64,000 bases of DNA from Paracnuella aquatica. GTDB lineage: Bacteria > Bacteroidota > Bacteroidia > Chitinophagales > Chitinophagaceae. The stretch spans positions 62,001-126,000 of the forward strand of contig NZ_QOWJ01000011.1 of assembly GCF_003332885.2 (NCBI RefSeq), written 5' to 3'. The notes below the pieces were generated by a model, which was not told where the DNA came from, ran no database searches, and saw only the letters and a list, made by a program, of their open reading frames with translations. Within the stretch, counting starts at the first letter, position 1; each line of letters opens with the position of its first letter. Shown here one piece after another: positions 23,773 through 32,098 of the stretch. A program made the position numbers and the translations under genes.

Positions 23773-25239
23773 ATGACTTATATTCATTGTCTGATGAGCG
23801 TTGCCCGATTCTGTTCCCTGATGCTGGCTTGCCTGTTGCTGCATTGCTGCGCCTTTTGCCAGGTTGCATCGGTTGAGGGTACCCTCCTTTATTCCACCCG
23901 CGAAGAAATTCCACTCAAAGATTCCGCTGGCCTTTTTTCCATAGAGGAAATTAAAATCGTCGGCAACCGCATTACCCGCGACAATATTATTCACCGCGAA
24001 CTTTCGTTTGCACTGCACCAGCAGCTGCCGCTCAACGACCTGGCCAATGAACTGACCGAATCGAGAAAGCGCCTGATGAATACTGGGCTGTTCCTGGATG
24101 TGGTGGTTACGCTAAGCTCACTGCGTGGTTACGAAGCTTATGTAACCATCGAGCTGCGCGAACGCTGGTATGTGTATCCCGTGCCTTTTTTGAAAATGGT
24201 GGACCGCAACTTCGGGCAGTGGGTAAAAGAAAAAGACATGGATTTTAACCGGGTAAATTACGGCATCAAGTTTACCCACAAAAACACCACCGGTCGCCGC
24301 GACCGCAGTACCCTCAATTTTATGCACGGCTACACCAAGGCCGTCAGCTTTTCGTACCAGGGATTGTTTTTGGACAAAGCCATGAAGTGGTCGGCAGGTA
24401 TGGGTGTGGCGATAGGACACAACAAAGAGCTGATCTACAACACGGAGCGCAACAAGCAAATGGCCTATAAGGACAACAACGATTTTGTGCACTCTTATTT
24501 TCGCGGCTATGCGGAGGTGAACTATCGTCCGGCCATTTTTACCACGCATACTTTTGGCTTCCGGTATTCGCAGGAGCGCATTGCAGATACCATCCTGGCC
24601 ATCAACCCGGCTTATTCGTTCAACAACAATCGCATACGCCAGCCCGAGTTGTACTACAACATGGCTTATTTCAATGTTGACTTTATTCCTTACCCAACCA
24701 AAGGTTTTATTGCCAACGTGCTGGTGCAGAAAAAAGGCTTTCAGCGGCCGTTGAACATGTGGCAGCTCAATGTAAAAACTTCAGCCTCGTGGCCGCTTTC
24801 CGAAAAATCGTTTTTTAACCTGCGTACCGCCGGAACGGTGAAGTTGCCCTTTAAGCAGCCTTATGTAAACAAATCGTTGATCGGCAATTCGGATATGTTC
24901 ATGCAGGGTTACGAGTACTTTGTGGTGGATGGCGTGGCCGGGGGCTACACCAAAGCCACCTTGGCGCACCGCCTGTTCAGCACCAACATAGGCATCCCAT
25001 CTGAGCGCTTCCGCCGGCTCAATCATATTCCGTTTAAGGCGTACGCAAAAATTTTCGGCAACGCCGGATATGTGTATAACCCGCAGCCTGGCGATAATAT
25101 GCTGGCCAACCGCATGCTGTACTCGGGTGGGGTAGGGGTGGATATCATCACATTCTACGACTTTATCATCAAGCTGGAATGGAGCTTCAACCAGATCGGG
25201 CAAAACGGCCTAAATTTGCACCGCAAGGATTACTTCTGA
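23773..25239 (+). CDS. BamA/TamA-like outer membrane protein with one POTRA domain
   Basis: Protein of 488 residues. A signal peptide lies in the first about 35 residues; the true start could be ATG 23773 or the in-frame ATG at 23794. A single POTRA domain (about 55-130) reads FSIEEIKIVGNRITRDNIIHRELSF. The remainder is rich in aromatic-ended beta strands and forms an Omp85-like barrel, ending in a FNQIGQ...HRKDYF segment. It is much shorter than true BamA, which is also in this window (35-38 kb), so it is a paralogue with a special client or lipid role. nadK follows after 25 bases. Confidence 0.82.
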   Translation: MTYIHCLMSVARFCSLMLACLLLHCCAFCQVASVEGTLLYSTREEIPLKDSAGLFSIEEIKIVGNRITRDNIIHRELSFALHQQLPLNDLANELTESRKRLMNTGLFLDVVVTLSSLRGYEAYVTIELRERWYVYPVPFLKMVDRNFGQWVKEKDMDFNRVNYGIKFTHKNTTGRRDRSTLNFMHGYTKAVSFSYQGLFLDKAMKWSAGMGVAIGHNKELIYNTERNKQMAYKDNNDFVHSYFRGYAEVNYRPAIFTTHTFGFRYSQERIADTILAINPAYSFNNNRIRQPELYYNMAYFNVDFIPYPTKGFIANVLVQKKGFQRPLNMWQLNVKTSASWPLSEKSFFNLRTAGTVKLPFKQPYVNKSLIGNSDMFMQGYEYFVVDGVAGGYTKATLAHRLFSTNIGIPSERFRRLNHIPFKAYAKIFGNAGYVYNPQPGDNMLANRMLYSGGVGVDIITFYDFIIKLEWSFNQIGQNGLNLHRKDYF

Positions 25240-25264
25240 TCAGCCGCAATACAAAAGAACCAAT

Positions 25265-26143
25265 TTGAAGGTAGCTATTTACAGCCGGGTGCTGGAAGAA
25301 AGCCAGCTTAAGGACGTACAGCTTTTTTTCGACGAACTAGCCAATGAAGGCTTTGTGCCTGTGGTGCACCAGTATTTTCTTTCCCAGATGCAGGGCCATG
25401 TGTCGCTGCCGCTCAATACCACGCATTTCACTTCTTCAGCCGATCTGTCGGAAGACATTGATTTTTTTGTAAGCCTTGGCGGCGATGGCACCCTGCTCGA
25501 TGCCGTAACCCTGGTGCGCAATAAAGCCATCCCGGTGGTAGGCATCAACTTTGGCCGGCTGGGCTTTTTGGCTTCCATTGGCCGCGACGAAATGCGGGAA
25601 GCAATCCGTGCACTGGCCCGCCGCTCGTACATCATCGACAAGCGAACGCTGGTGCACCTTGATGCCAACCTGCCGCTGTTTGGCGATGTGCCTTATGCGC
25701 TGAACGAGTTTGCCATTCACAAGCAGGACATTTCCCCGATGATCAAGATCAACACCTACCTCAACGGGGAATTACTCAATACCTATTGGGCCGACGGGCT
25801 GATTTTGGCCACACCAACGGGCTCTACCGGCTACTCGCTGAGTTGTGCCGGGCCGGTGGTTTTTCCAGATGCCTGCTCTTTTGTGCTGACGCCTATTGCA
25901 CCGCACAACCTGAACGTGCGGCCCATAGTAGTACCCGATAACACCATTATTTCGTTTGAAGTGGAAAGCCGGGCGCCCAATATTATTTGTGCCCTCGACT
26001 CGCGGCGCGAACTGGTGAGCAAAGACGTGCTGCTGGCAGTGCGCAAAGAAAGCTTTGTGCTGAACCTAGTGCGGCTGAACGAAAACAACTTTTTGCAAAC
26101 GCTGCGGAATAAGTTGTCGTGGGGATTGGATAAGCGGAATTAG
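25265..26143 (+). CDS. nadK: NAD kinase, TTG start
   Basis: Phosphorylates NAD to NADP. Protein of 292 residues. The GGDGT motif is at 72-76, then NFGRLGFLA, and the NE/D motif region ALNEFAIHK; ATPTGSTGYSLS carries the conserved family signature. The start is a TTG at 25265 giving KVAIYSR directly after it, which is exactly where homologues begin. No ATG or GTG is available upstream in frame before a stop. The gene follows the BamA-like gene by 25 bases. Cytoplasmic. Confidence 0.93.
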   Translation: MKVAIYSRVLEESQLKDVQLFFDELANEGFVPVVHQYFLSQMQGHVSLPLNTTHFTSSADLSEDIDFFVSLGGDGTLLDAVTLVRNKAIPVVGINFGRLGFLASIGRDEMREAIRALARRSYIIDKRTLVHLDANLPLFGDVPYALNEFAIHKQDISPMIKINTYLNGELLNTYWADGLILATPTGSTGYSLSCAGPVVFPDACSFVLTPIAPHNLNVRPIVVPDNTIISFEVESRAPNIICALDSRRELVSKDVLLAVRKESFVLNLVRLNENNFLQTLRNKLSWGLDKRN

Positions 26144-26176
26144 TTGGAAGTCGGAAGTCCGCAGTCGGAAGACAGG
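26142..26176. repeat. Single heptad array after the nadK stop
   Basis: Five units (AGTTGGA, AGTCGGA, AGTCCGC, AGTCGGA, AGACAGG) start at the nadK stop codon. The words match the array at 8641-8703. I see no inverted partner nearby. Confidence 0.7.
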
Positions 26177-26334
26177 GATTTTAATGCAGTCTTTTCATTT
26201 TAGTAAAAATGCGCCGCCTGATGTTTCTGTCAATTTGACAACCGGAGGTGCTTTGGCCCGTGCCTTGTTTAACCGCCCCTGACCGCACGGGCGGCCATTA
26301 TTTTTCCAAACTGTACAAAAAATATAAACGGCTT

Positions 26335-28224
26335 ATGCAGCACCAAAAGGGGACGATTTCGATCCATACCGAAAACATTTTCCCGATCATTAAAAAATTC
26401 CTCTACTCCGACCATGAGATTTTTCTGCGCGAACTGGTTTCCAACGCAGTGGATGCAACGCAAAAAATCAAGCGGCTTTCCTCGCTGGGGCAGGCGCCTG
26501 GCGAACTGGGCGAACTGAAAGTAAGCGTGGCGTTTGACAAAGAGGCAAAAACCATCACCATCTCCGACCGCGGCATTGGCATGACCGCCGAGGAAATTGA
26601 AAAATACATCAACCAGATCGCATTTTCCGGCGCTACCGAGTTCATGGAAAAGTTCAAGGAAGCCAAAGACGCTAACGAGATCATTGGCCGTTTTGGTCTG
26701 GGCTTTTACTCGGCGTTTATGGTGGCCGATAAAGTAGAAATTCAAACCCTGTCGTACCAGCCCGGCGCCGAACCGGCCCGTTGGGTATGCGATGGCAGCA
26801 CCGAATACGAAATAACGGATGGCAACAAAACCGACCGCGGCACCGATGTAATCCTGTACATCAATAGCGAGTCGGAAGAGTTTTTGGACCAGCACCGCCT
26901 GGAAGAAATCCTGAACAAATACGGCAAGTTTCTGCCCGTGCCCATTGAGTTTGGTACCAAAACCGAAACCGAAGAAGACGGCGTTGATGAAAAAGGCGAA
27001 CCGAAATACAAGTCGGTGGAAGTGCCCAACATCATCAACAACACAACGCCCATCTGGACCAAATCGCCTTCGGAACTGAAAGATGAAGACTACCTGAAAT
27101 TTTACAAGGAGCTTTATCCTTTTTCCGAAGATCCCCTGTTCTGGATCCACCTCAACGTGGATTATCCGTTCAACCTCACCGGCGTACTGTATTTCCCGAA
27201 AATCAAAAACGAACTGGAACTGCAGCGCAACAAGATCAAGCTGTTTAGCCGCCAGGTGTTTATTACCGACGAGGTAAAAGACATTGTACCGGAGTTCCTG
27301 ATGCTGCTGCACGGCGTCATCGATTCGCCGGATATTCCGCTGAACGTAAGCCGCTCATTTTTACAGGCCGATAGCAACGTAAAAAAGATCAACGCTTACA
27401 TCAGCCGCAAGGTGGCCGACAAGCTGGGCGAACTGTTTAAAAAGGACCGCAAGGCTTACGAGGAAAAATGGAACGACATCGGCATGTTTGTAAAATACGG
27501 CATGATGTCGGAAGACAAGTTTTTTGAAAAAGGAAAAGAGTTTGCGCTGCTCACCAATACCAAGGGCGAATACTTTACCCTCGATGAGTACAAAGCGAAA
27601 GTAGAACCGCTGCAAACCGACAAGAACGGCACCGTGGTGTACCTATACACAGTGGATGCAGGCCGCCAGGATGCATACATCCAGGCTGCGGGTAAAAAGG
27701 AATACGATGTGCTGGTGATGAATTCGCCCATCGATAACCATTTTATCCACCACATGGAAATGAAAGGCGAAAAAATTTCCTGGAAACGGGTGGATGCCGA
27801 TGTGATGGATAAGCTGATTGAAAAGGACGAGGAACGCAGCCATTTACTTACCGAAGACGAATCGAAAAAAGTAAAAGAGCTGTTTGAGAAGGCCATCGGC
27901 AAACCCGAAATGCAGGTGCACATTGAAGCCCTCAGCCCCGACGAACTGCCGGTGCATGTAACCATGGAAGAGTGGATGCGCCGCATGAAGGAAATGGCCA
28001 AAATGGGCGGTGGCGGAATGGGCTTTTACGGCAACCTGCCCGACAGCTATAAAGTGGCGGTAAACGGCAACCACAAGCTGGTAAGCCGCATGCTGCAGGC
28101 CGAAAGCGAAGAGCAGCAACTGGCCCTGGCCAAGCAAGCCTACGACCTGGCTTTGCTATCGCAAGGCATGCTTACCGGTGCCGACCTCACGGCGTTTGTA
28201 AACCGCAGCGTGAACCTGATATAA
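26335..28224 (+). CDS. htpG: Molecular chaperone HtpG (bacterial Hsp90)
   Basis: ATP-dependent cytoplasmic chaperone of 629 residues. The N-terminal ATPase (GHKL) domain is recognised by SDHEIFLRELVSNAVDA, SDRGIGM and RFGLGFYSAFMVADK. The middle domain contains the Arg region LNVSRSFLQAD. The C-terminal dimerisation domain follows, with a Met/Gly-rich stretch (MKEMAKMGGGGMGFYG) near residue 565. The start is ATG 26335 (MQHQKGTISIHTEN), which fits homologues; the longer frame begins at a GTG without support. The gene is ended by the hairpin at 28251-28287. Confidence 0.95.
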   Translation: MQHQKGTISIHTENIFPIIKKFLYSDHEIFLRELVSNAVDATQKIKRLSSLGQAPGELGELKVSVAFDKEAKTITISDRGIGMTAEEIEKYINQIAFSGATEFMEKFKEAKDANEIIGRFGLGFYSAFMVADKVEIQTLSYQPGAEPARWVCDGSTEYEITDGNKTDRGTDVILYINSESEEFLDQHRLEEILNKYGKFLPVPIEFGTKTETEEDGVDEKGEPKYKSVEVPNIINNTTPIWTKSPSELKDEDYLKFYKELYPFSEDPLFWIHLNVDYPFNLTGVLYFPKIKNELELQRNKIKLFSRQVFITDEVKDIVPEFLMLLHGVIDSPDIPLNVSRSFLQADSNVKKINAYISRKVADKLGELFKKDRKAYEEKWNDIGMFVKYGMMSEDKFFEKGKEFALLTNTKGEYFTLDEYKAKVEPLQTDKNGTVVYLYTVDAGRQDAYIQAAGKKEYDVLVMNSPIDNHFIHHMEMKGEKISWKRVDADVMDKLIEKDEERSHLLTEDESKKVKELFEKAIGKPEMQVHIEALSPDELPVHVTMEEWMRRMKEMAKMGGGGMGFYGNLPDSYKVAVNGNHKLVSRMLQAESEEQQLALAKQAYDLALLSQGMLTGADLTAFVNRSVNLI

Positions 28225-28250
28225 AAGGCAAAATTTAGAAGTAAAAAGTC

Positions 28251-28287
28251 AAAAAAGGGTGTCCCCATTCCGGAGACACCCTTTTTT
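28251..28287. terminator. Bidirectional terminator between htpG and the 76-residue gene
   Basis: A stem AAAAAAGGGTGTC/GACACCCTTTTTT (28251-28263, 28275-28287) has A/T tracts on both sides and lies between convergent genes. Confidence 0.85.
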
Positions 28288-28300
28288 ATTTTTAAAATAT

Positions 28301-28531
28301 TCAGTCCATGTATTTCAGCACTTGCTGCTGGTAAGTTGCGAGGTCTTCCTCGGTGGTCAGTTCATCAAACTTCGACACTTCGCCGCCCGGCGAACGGCGC
28401 TCCAGCACCACGATGCCGCCACCTACCACAATGCGCCGGGCCTTTTCAAAAATGCTTTCCAGCTCATCGCGGTTGCCAATGGTTTGCAGTTCCTCTACCT
28501 TTTGCACGTTGATGGTGTATTCGTGGGTCAT
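28301..28531 (-). CDS. Small conserved-looking protein of unknown function
   Basis: Protein of 76 residues, MTHEYTINVQKVEELQ at the start, followed by an alternating beta/alpha pattern (ARRIVVGGGIVVLERRSPGGEVSKF). There is no signal peptide. The start at ATG 28531 is supported by a TATTTTTG box 5 bases upstream, which rules out the longer frame starting at 28588. It shares the terminator with htpG in convergent orientation. I do not recognise the family. Confidence 0.65.
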   Translation of the reverse strand: MTHEYTINVQKVEELQTIGNRDELESIFEKARRIVVGGGIVVLERRSPGGEVSKFDELTTEEDLATYQQQVLKYMD

Positions 28532-28536
28532 GTTTG

Positions 28537-28544
28537 CAAAAATA
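28537..28544 (-). promoter_or_regulatory. -7 box (TATTTTTG) of the 76-residue gene
   Basis: Exact TAnnTTTG match, 5 bases before the start codon at 28531; predicts a leaderless transcript. Confidence 0.5.
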
Positions 28545-28572
28545 TTTGGGGCAAAACTATGGGGCAAAGGAA

Positions 28573-28745
28573 TAAAAAAAGAGGTCAAACGTTGGTTCGA
28601 CCTCTCCTTTCAATTGTTTAACCCGCCATTGGTCTGGCGCCAGCCCCCTATTTACAGATCCGATTGTATGGTAGTAAAACTGGTGTTCCGAATCTGTAGT
28701 GGTCTGTACCGGCTTCTCTTTTCAAATACCAAACAGCATACCAAA
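28573..28745 (-). ncRNA. Candidate small RNA ending at an orphan terminator
   Basis: On the minus strand a stem AGAGGTC/GACCTCT (28580-28586 and 28599-28605) is followed by seven T (28573-28579), a good terminator. No ORF precedes it. Upstream on the same strand are an ACAGATTCG/CGGATCTGT pairing and a TGGCGCCA palindrome, so a structured RNA of about 150-170 nt is possible. The 5' end and identity are unknown. Confidence 0.25.
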
Positions 28746-28936
28746 ATGATTTGAGGCGCGGCGGGTAAAATAATTTGTTTTTGCTCCTGCTGTGATGGGG
28801 CTAAAAGCCGCTACAGGTGCAGGTTGTAAAGGTTTTCACAAAAGCCCGGCGTTATTTTATTTTGGTAAAAAATAGTGCATTTTGAATAGTGCTGCTGTCG
28901 TATCTTTAGTATTCACCAAATAAAAAGGAGGTATTC

Positions 28937-28984
28937 ATGATATCTACAGATCATTCATGGACGCCTTCGGTTAGTATCGTCTAA
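28937..28984 (+). CDS. Candidate 15-residue peptide behind a strong Shine-Dalgarno
   Basis: ATG at 28937 and TAA at 28982-28984 encode MISTDHSWTPSVSIV. AAGGAGG (28925-28931) sits 5 bases before the ATG, a perfect Shine-Dalgarno, which is rare in this window. The stop codon lies inside the first hairpin of the transcript, so translation would melt or mask that hairpin. No gene follows in the same transcript before the terminator, so a classical attenuator role is not evident. Confidence 0.35.
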   Translation: MISTDHSWTPSVSIV

Positions 28985-29039
28985 CCGGGCTTTCTCCATT
29001 CAAATATCTGTTTCCGACGCAAGTGAATGCGTCAAGTTT

Positions 29040-29068
29040 GCCACCGGGTATACCCGGTGGCTTTTTTT
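29040..29068 (+). terminator. Strong terminator of the short transcript
   Basis: GCCACCGGGTA/TACCCGGTGGC is a perfect 22-base palindrome (29040-29061), and seven T follow at 29062-29068. Confidence 0.85.
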
Positions 29069-29309
29069 ATGACCACAGATGTATGTGATTGGAAAGGATT
29101 GAAATGATTGGCTGGCCGGGTGGATTGCGTTTGCGCTGAATCTGGCTAACTGCAATTAGGATAAAAGTTATTCGCTTTGCTATTGTTCCCTTTCCTTCTA
29201 TTGTGCTCCTTTGGCCCCTTGTGTCTTCGTGGTTTAAAAATGCCCCCTTATCCACCCGCAATTCATAATTTCACCTCAATCATCTACCATCAATCAACCA
29301 GCATCTCCC

Positions 29310-29816
29310 ATGTCCCTTCCCGAAGTATGGCTCCGCGGTCCATTGCCCAATATTCCTGCACTGCTGCAGCCAGTGGCGCATGCACTGTTGCAGGCCCGTG
29401 AAGAAATTGAACAACTGATGCAGGATTTTCCGGACGACCTGTTGTGGGAAAAACCTGCAGGTTTGGCCTCGCCGGGTTTTCACCTGCAGCATATGAGCGG
29501 CGTGCTGGACCGGTTGTTTACCTATGCCCGTGGTGCAGCACTTAGCGAGGCGCAGATGCAATATTTAAAAGCGGAAGGAAGCCCGCAGTCTGGCTTTCAA
29601 ACCACGGCGCAACTGGTACAACACCTACATGAAAGCATAGAGCAGGCACTAGCCACGTTATCGGCCGCCGATGAGCAACATCTCACCGACCACCGCGATG
29701 TGGGCCGTGCAAAACTACCGTCAACGGTATTGGGTTTATACGTGCATGCAGCCGAACATACCATGCGCCATCTCGGCCAGTTGCTGGTAACGGTACGCAT
29801 CATCCGCGGTCAATAA
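29310..29816 (+). CDS. DinB family protein
   Basis: Protein of 168 residues, four-helix-bundle DinB/DUF664 type. Potential metal-binding histidines are in FHLQHMSGVLDRLFTYA (about 49-65) and HAAEHTMRHLGQLLVT (about 146-161), the usual positions of the three His ligands. Family members include thiol-dependent transferases and hydrolases; the role here is unknown. Cytoplasmic. The start is ATG 29310. After the stop come an A-run and the heptad-type inverted repeat 29845-29904. Confidence 0.8.
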   Translation: MSLPEVWLRGPLPNIPALLQPVAHALLQAREEIEQLMQDFPDDLLWEKPAGLASPGFHLQHMSGVLDRLFTYARGAALSEAQMQYLKAEGSPQSGFQTTAQLVQHLHESIEQALATLSAADEQHLTDHRDVGRAKLPSTVLGLYVHAAEHTMRHLGQLLVTVRIIRGQ

Positions 29817-29844
29817 AAAAAGGGGAGTGGAAATGATGAATGAG

Positions 29845-29904
29845 GAATTATGAATGATGAATTAGGAGTACCTCAAATAATCAATAATTCATCGTTCATA
29901 ATTT
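29845..29904. repeat. Inverted heptad-type repeat between convergent genes
   Basis: The arms 29845-29864 and 29885-29904 (GAATTAT, GAATGAT words; 18 of 20 paired) lie between the DinB stop and the stop of the minus-strand gene at 29930. Confidence 0.75.
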
Positions 29905-29929
29905 CAAATAGTCGCCGGTCAAATGTCGA

Positions 29930-30181
29930 CTACGCCATTAATTCATCAATCCCAATATCATCCAGCCATTGGTCAAACTGGTGGCTGCCGGTGGCAAAAG
30001 CCTGCAGCCGCACAATCACATTGAAGTGCTGGTGGTGGTGCAATTCCACATAAAAATCACCCAGTGCATACAGCCGCAGGGTGCAGTATGCCGCTTCGCG
30101 TTCCGCCAGCAAAACACCTTGATGCTCCAACACATCAAACTGGGTTTCTTCATTTATCCGGAGGTATTCTGGGAGTTTCAT
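29930..30181 (-). CDS. Small unknown protein, 83 residues
   Basis: Starts MKLPEYLRINEETQFDVLEHQGVLLAERE and continues with alternating strands (YCTLRLYALGDFYVELHHHQHFNVIVRLQAF). Its codon use and composition match neighbours, and a coding frame is favoured over the plus-strand alternative. There is no signal peptide or membrane segment. The start is ATG 30181. The C-terminus QFDQWLDDIGIDELMA is acidic and helical. I do not recognise the family; a cytoplasmic role is likely. Confidence 0.65.
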   Translation of the reverse strand: MKLPEYLRINEETQFDVLEHQGVLLAEREAAYCTLRLYALGDFYVELHHHQHFNVIVRLQAFATGSHQFDQWLDDIGIDELMA

Positions 30182-30267
30182 CAACAGGAAATTGAAGCGT
30201 AAAAGTATTGCGGTAAGTATGGAAAATTCGAACGGTTTCGGTGAAGTAAGTTTAATACAGGACGAAG

Positions 30268-30687
30268 TTATTTTTTAGATCGTTGCTCCTGCATTGGTAT
30301 ACCCGGTGGCGCATCGTTGCAGGCGCAGGTTGCTGCCATTCCGGGCCTTTCTGCACCCACTACTATCGTGCCGGCTGCACATTGCTCCAGCCGCAATCTG
30401 CAGGTAATGCCGGTAGCCGTTGTACCCTGCACTACCCACACAGGGCAGGGCGTTGCGCGGCGGTTGCTTTTGTGGTATAAAATCAGCCCATTGGCTACCA
30501 CCGCAGCCGCGTCGCTTTGCGCCATTCCCAGGCATTTCAGACGGCACAATGCGGTTGCCGAAAACTGCAGCTGGCGCGGGTTTCGGTCAAATGCTTCTCT
30601 TGCTCCCGGCGGCTTTGTCCGGATCATGGCCCATGCCATGAGGCAGCAAACCAGCAGCAGCGAAAGCATTACATTGCGCGACTTCAT
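30268..30687 (-). CDS. DUF4258-like protein with N-terminal membrane/signal segment
   Basis: Protein of 139 residues. A hydrophobic segment near the start (VMLSLLLVCCLMAWAMI) is a signal peptide or anchor. The following part (LQFSATALCRLKCLGMAQSDAAAVVANGLILYHKS...CPVWVVQGTTATGITCRLRLEQC...TIVVGAE) matches the layout of Bacteroidota DUF4258 proteins: an H/C-R-x-x pair, a helix, then beta strands. Many Cys residues suggest disulfides outside the cytoplasm. The start is ATG 30687 or ATG 30702. Function unknown. Confidence 0.62.
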   Translation of the reverse strand: MKSRNVMLSLLLVCCLMAWAMIRTKPPGAREAFDRNPRQLQFSATALCRLKCLGMAQSDAAAVVANGLILYHKSNRRATPCPVWVVQGTTATGITCRLRLEQCAAGTIVVGAERPGMAATCACNDAPPGIPMQEQRSKK

Positions 30688-30905
30688 GAGCAGGTGGTGC
30701 ATTGGCGCCACACAGGTAAAACAAATGTGTGCAGCCAATGTTGTTATAAATGTATTGCGCTAAAATTTATTGTGCACCCTTTGCGCTTTCTATTTTGTAA
30801 AACTTTTTGCAGATGTTAGGGCACGCAGCACATTGGTTAAAAACAAGCTTGGCACTGCGCATCCAATGCAGTTATGACCTATTTTTAGGCAAATAGTAAA
30901 CCTTT

Positions 30906-31361
30906 ATGCGAACCGTTGAACATATACTGGAAAGTAAGGCCCAGCCCTTTAACGTCATTGCTCCTGATGCCCTGGTGATAGATGCCCTGAAGAAACTCGA
31001 TTCGGTAAACCTTAGCTATCTTATTGTGATGGAAGATGGCGCCTACAAAGGCGTTTTTTCGGAACGCGAATATAGCCGCAACGTAGTGCTGAAAGGACGC
31101 AACAGCAACACCAGCACCGTAGCCGAAGTAATGACCACCGACCTGCCCCGGGTGCAACTGAGCGATACCGTGGAGCAGTGCATGAACACCATGAGCGAAG
31201 CCCGTACCCGCTACCTGGTGGCTTATGATGGCGCAGGCGCTTTTGCCGGCATCATCACCATTCACGACCTGTTGCGCCAGGTAATTTCCGACAAGGAAAT
31301 GGTGTTCGACAGCAGCATTGCACACAACCTGCTCAACCACGACGAGCGGGGCATTTATTGA
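30906..31361 (+). CDS. CBS domain pair protein
   Basis: Protein of 151 residues made almost entirely of two CBS domains: residues about 8-65 (VIAPDALVIDALKKLDSVNLSYLIVMEDGAYKGVFSEREYSRNV) and 75-135 (VEQCMNTMSEARTRYLVAYDGAGAFAGIITIHDLLRQV). Stand-alone CBS pairs bind adenine nucleotides and often regulate another enzyme in trans; the partner is not visible here. Cytoplasmic. The start is ATG 30906. The next gene starts 21 bases after its stop, so the two are likely co-transcribed. Confidence 0.88.
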   Translation: MRTVEHILESKAQPFNVIAPDALVIDALKKLDSVNLSYLIVMEDGAYKGVFSEREYSRNVVLKGRNSNTSTVAEVMTTDLPRVQLSDTVEQCMNTMSEARTRYLVAYDGAGAFAGIITIHDLLRQVISDKEMVFDSSIAHNLLNHDERGIY

Positions 31362-31382
31362 TCCAACACATCCCATTTAACC

Positions 31383-32030
31383 ATGCGCATATTATTGGTG
31401 TTTTTGCTGCTGTGTAGCTTGGCGGGCAATGCCCAGGAAGCGCCTTTTGCATCCGAGATACAGGCATTTACCCGGCAGGACAGCGAGCAGCCTCCACCCA
31501 AACGGCCCATTTTATTTGTGGGCTCTTCGTCGTTCCGGTTGTGGCAAAATTTGCAACAGGATTTTGCCGGCAAGCCGGTGCTCAACCGCGGGTTTGGCGG
31601 CGCATCCATCCCCGATGTGGTGCGGTATGCCAATGAAACCATTTTCCGCTATAACCCTTCCCGCATTATTTTTTATTGTGGCGAAAACGACCTGGCAGAT
31701 TCCGATACCGTCAGTGCACAAACGGTGGTGAACAGGTTCACAGCTTTGTTTACCCAAATAAGAAGCAAGCTGCCCGGTGTGCCGTTCACTTTCGTGTCCA
31801 TCAAACCCAGCCCAAGCCGGATGCACCTGATGCATAAGATGGCAGCGGCCAATGGCGCCATCCGTGCATTTTTACAGCAACATCCGCAAACAGCTTTCGT
31901 GGATGTATTTACGCCCATGCTCAACGATGCAGGGCGGCCGCGGCCCGAGCTGTTTGTGTCCGACAGCCTGCACATGAACCGGCAGGGTTATGTGCTTTGG
32001 AAAGGGCTGCTGCAGCGGCAGGTGCGCTAA
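31383..32030 (+). CDS. Secreted SGNH/GDSL-type hydrolase
   Basis: Protein of 215 residues. The signal peptide is about 1-18 (MRILLVFLLLCSLAGNAQ). The SGNH blocks are present: GSSS (47-50) with the probable nucleophile Ser48, GGAS (Gly block), GEND (Asn block) and DSLHMN with the Asp-x-x-His pair near the C-terminus. It should be an exported esterase, for example a carbohydrate deacetylase or lipase-like enzyme. The start is ATG 31383. It is likely in an operon with the CBS gene and is terminated at 32049-32079. Confidence 0.88.
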   Translation: MRILLVFLLLCSLAGNAQEAPFASEIQAFTRQDSEQPPPKRPILFVGSSSFRLWQNLQQDFAGKPVLNRGFGGASIPDVVRYANETIFRYNPSRIIFYCGENDLADSDTVSAQTVVNRFTALFTQIRSKLPGVPFTFVSIKPSPSRMHLMHKMAAANGAIRAFLQQHPQTAFVDVFTPMLNDAGRPRPELFVSDSLHMNRQGYVLWKGLLQRQVR

Positions 32031-32048
32031 CGAATTTTTGTACCAACA

Positions 32049-32079
32049 ACAAAGGGGCCGCTCGCAGGCCCCTTTTGTA
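32049..32079. terminator. Terminator after the SGNH hydrolase gene
   Basis: A stem ACAAAGGGGCC/GGCCCCTTTTGT lies between convergent genes, 19 bases after the SGNH stop. Confidence 0.75.
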
Positions 32080-32098
32080 TTTTATGCCGCAATGCTTT

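Larger units (their letters stand above)
28901..29068 (+). ncRNA. Short structured transcript carrying a 15-codon ORF
   Basis: A TATCTTTA box (28901-28908) with TTTTG 16 bases further upstream is followed by a strong Shine-Dalgarno, a 15-codon ORF and three hairpins: CGGTTAG/CTAACCG (28968-28987), GACGCA/TGCGTC (29016-29033), and the terminator 29040-29061 with a T-run to 29068. The whole unit is about 160 nt with its own promoter and terminator. It could be a small mRNA or a regulatory RNA; no match known to me. Confidence 0.45.

Noticed and set aside
26269-27312. 347-codon minus-strand ORF across htpG
   Set aside because: Fully antisense to htpG, Phe/Val/Gln-rich shadow; no family features.
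28571-28630. tRNA-like GGTTCGA stretch
   Set aside because: No acceptor, D or anticodon stems can be built around it; it is part of the terminator loop.
30317-30763. 148-codon plus-strand ORF opposite the DUF4258-like gene
   Set aside because: The minus-strand frame has a signal/membrane segment and family-like pattern; the plus frame has neither.
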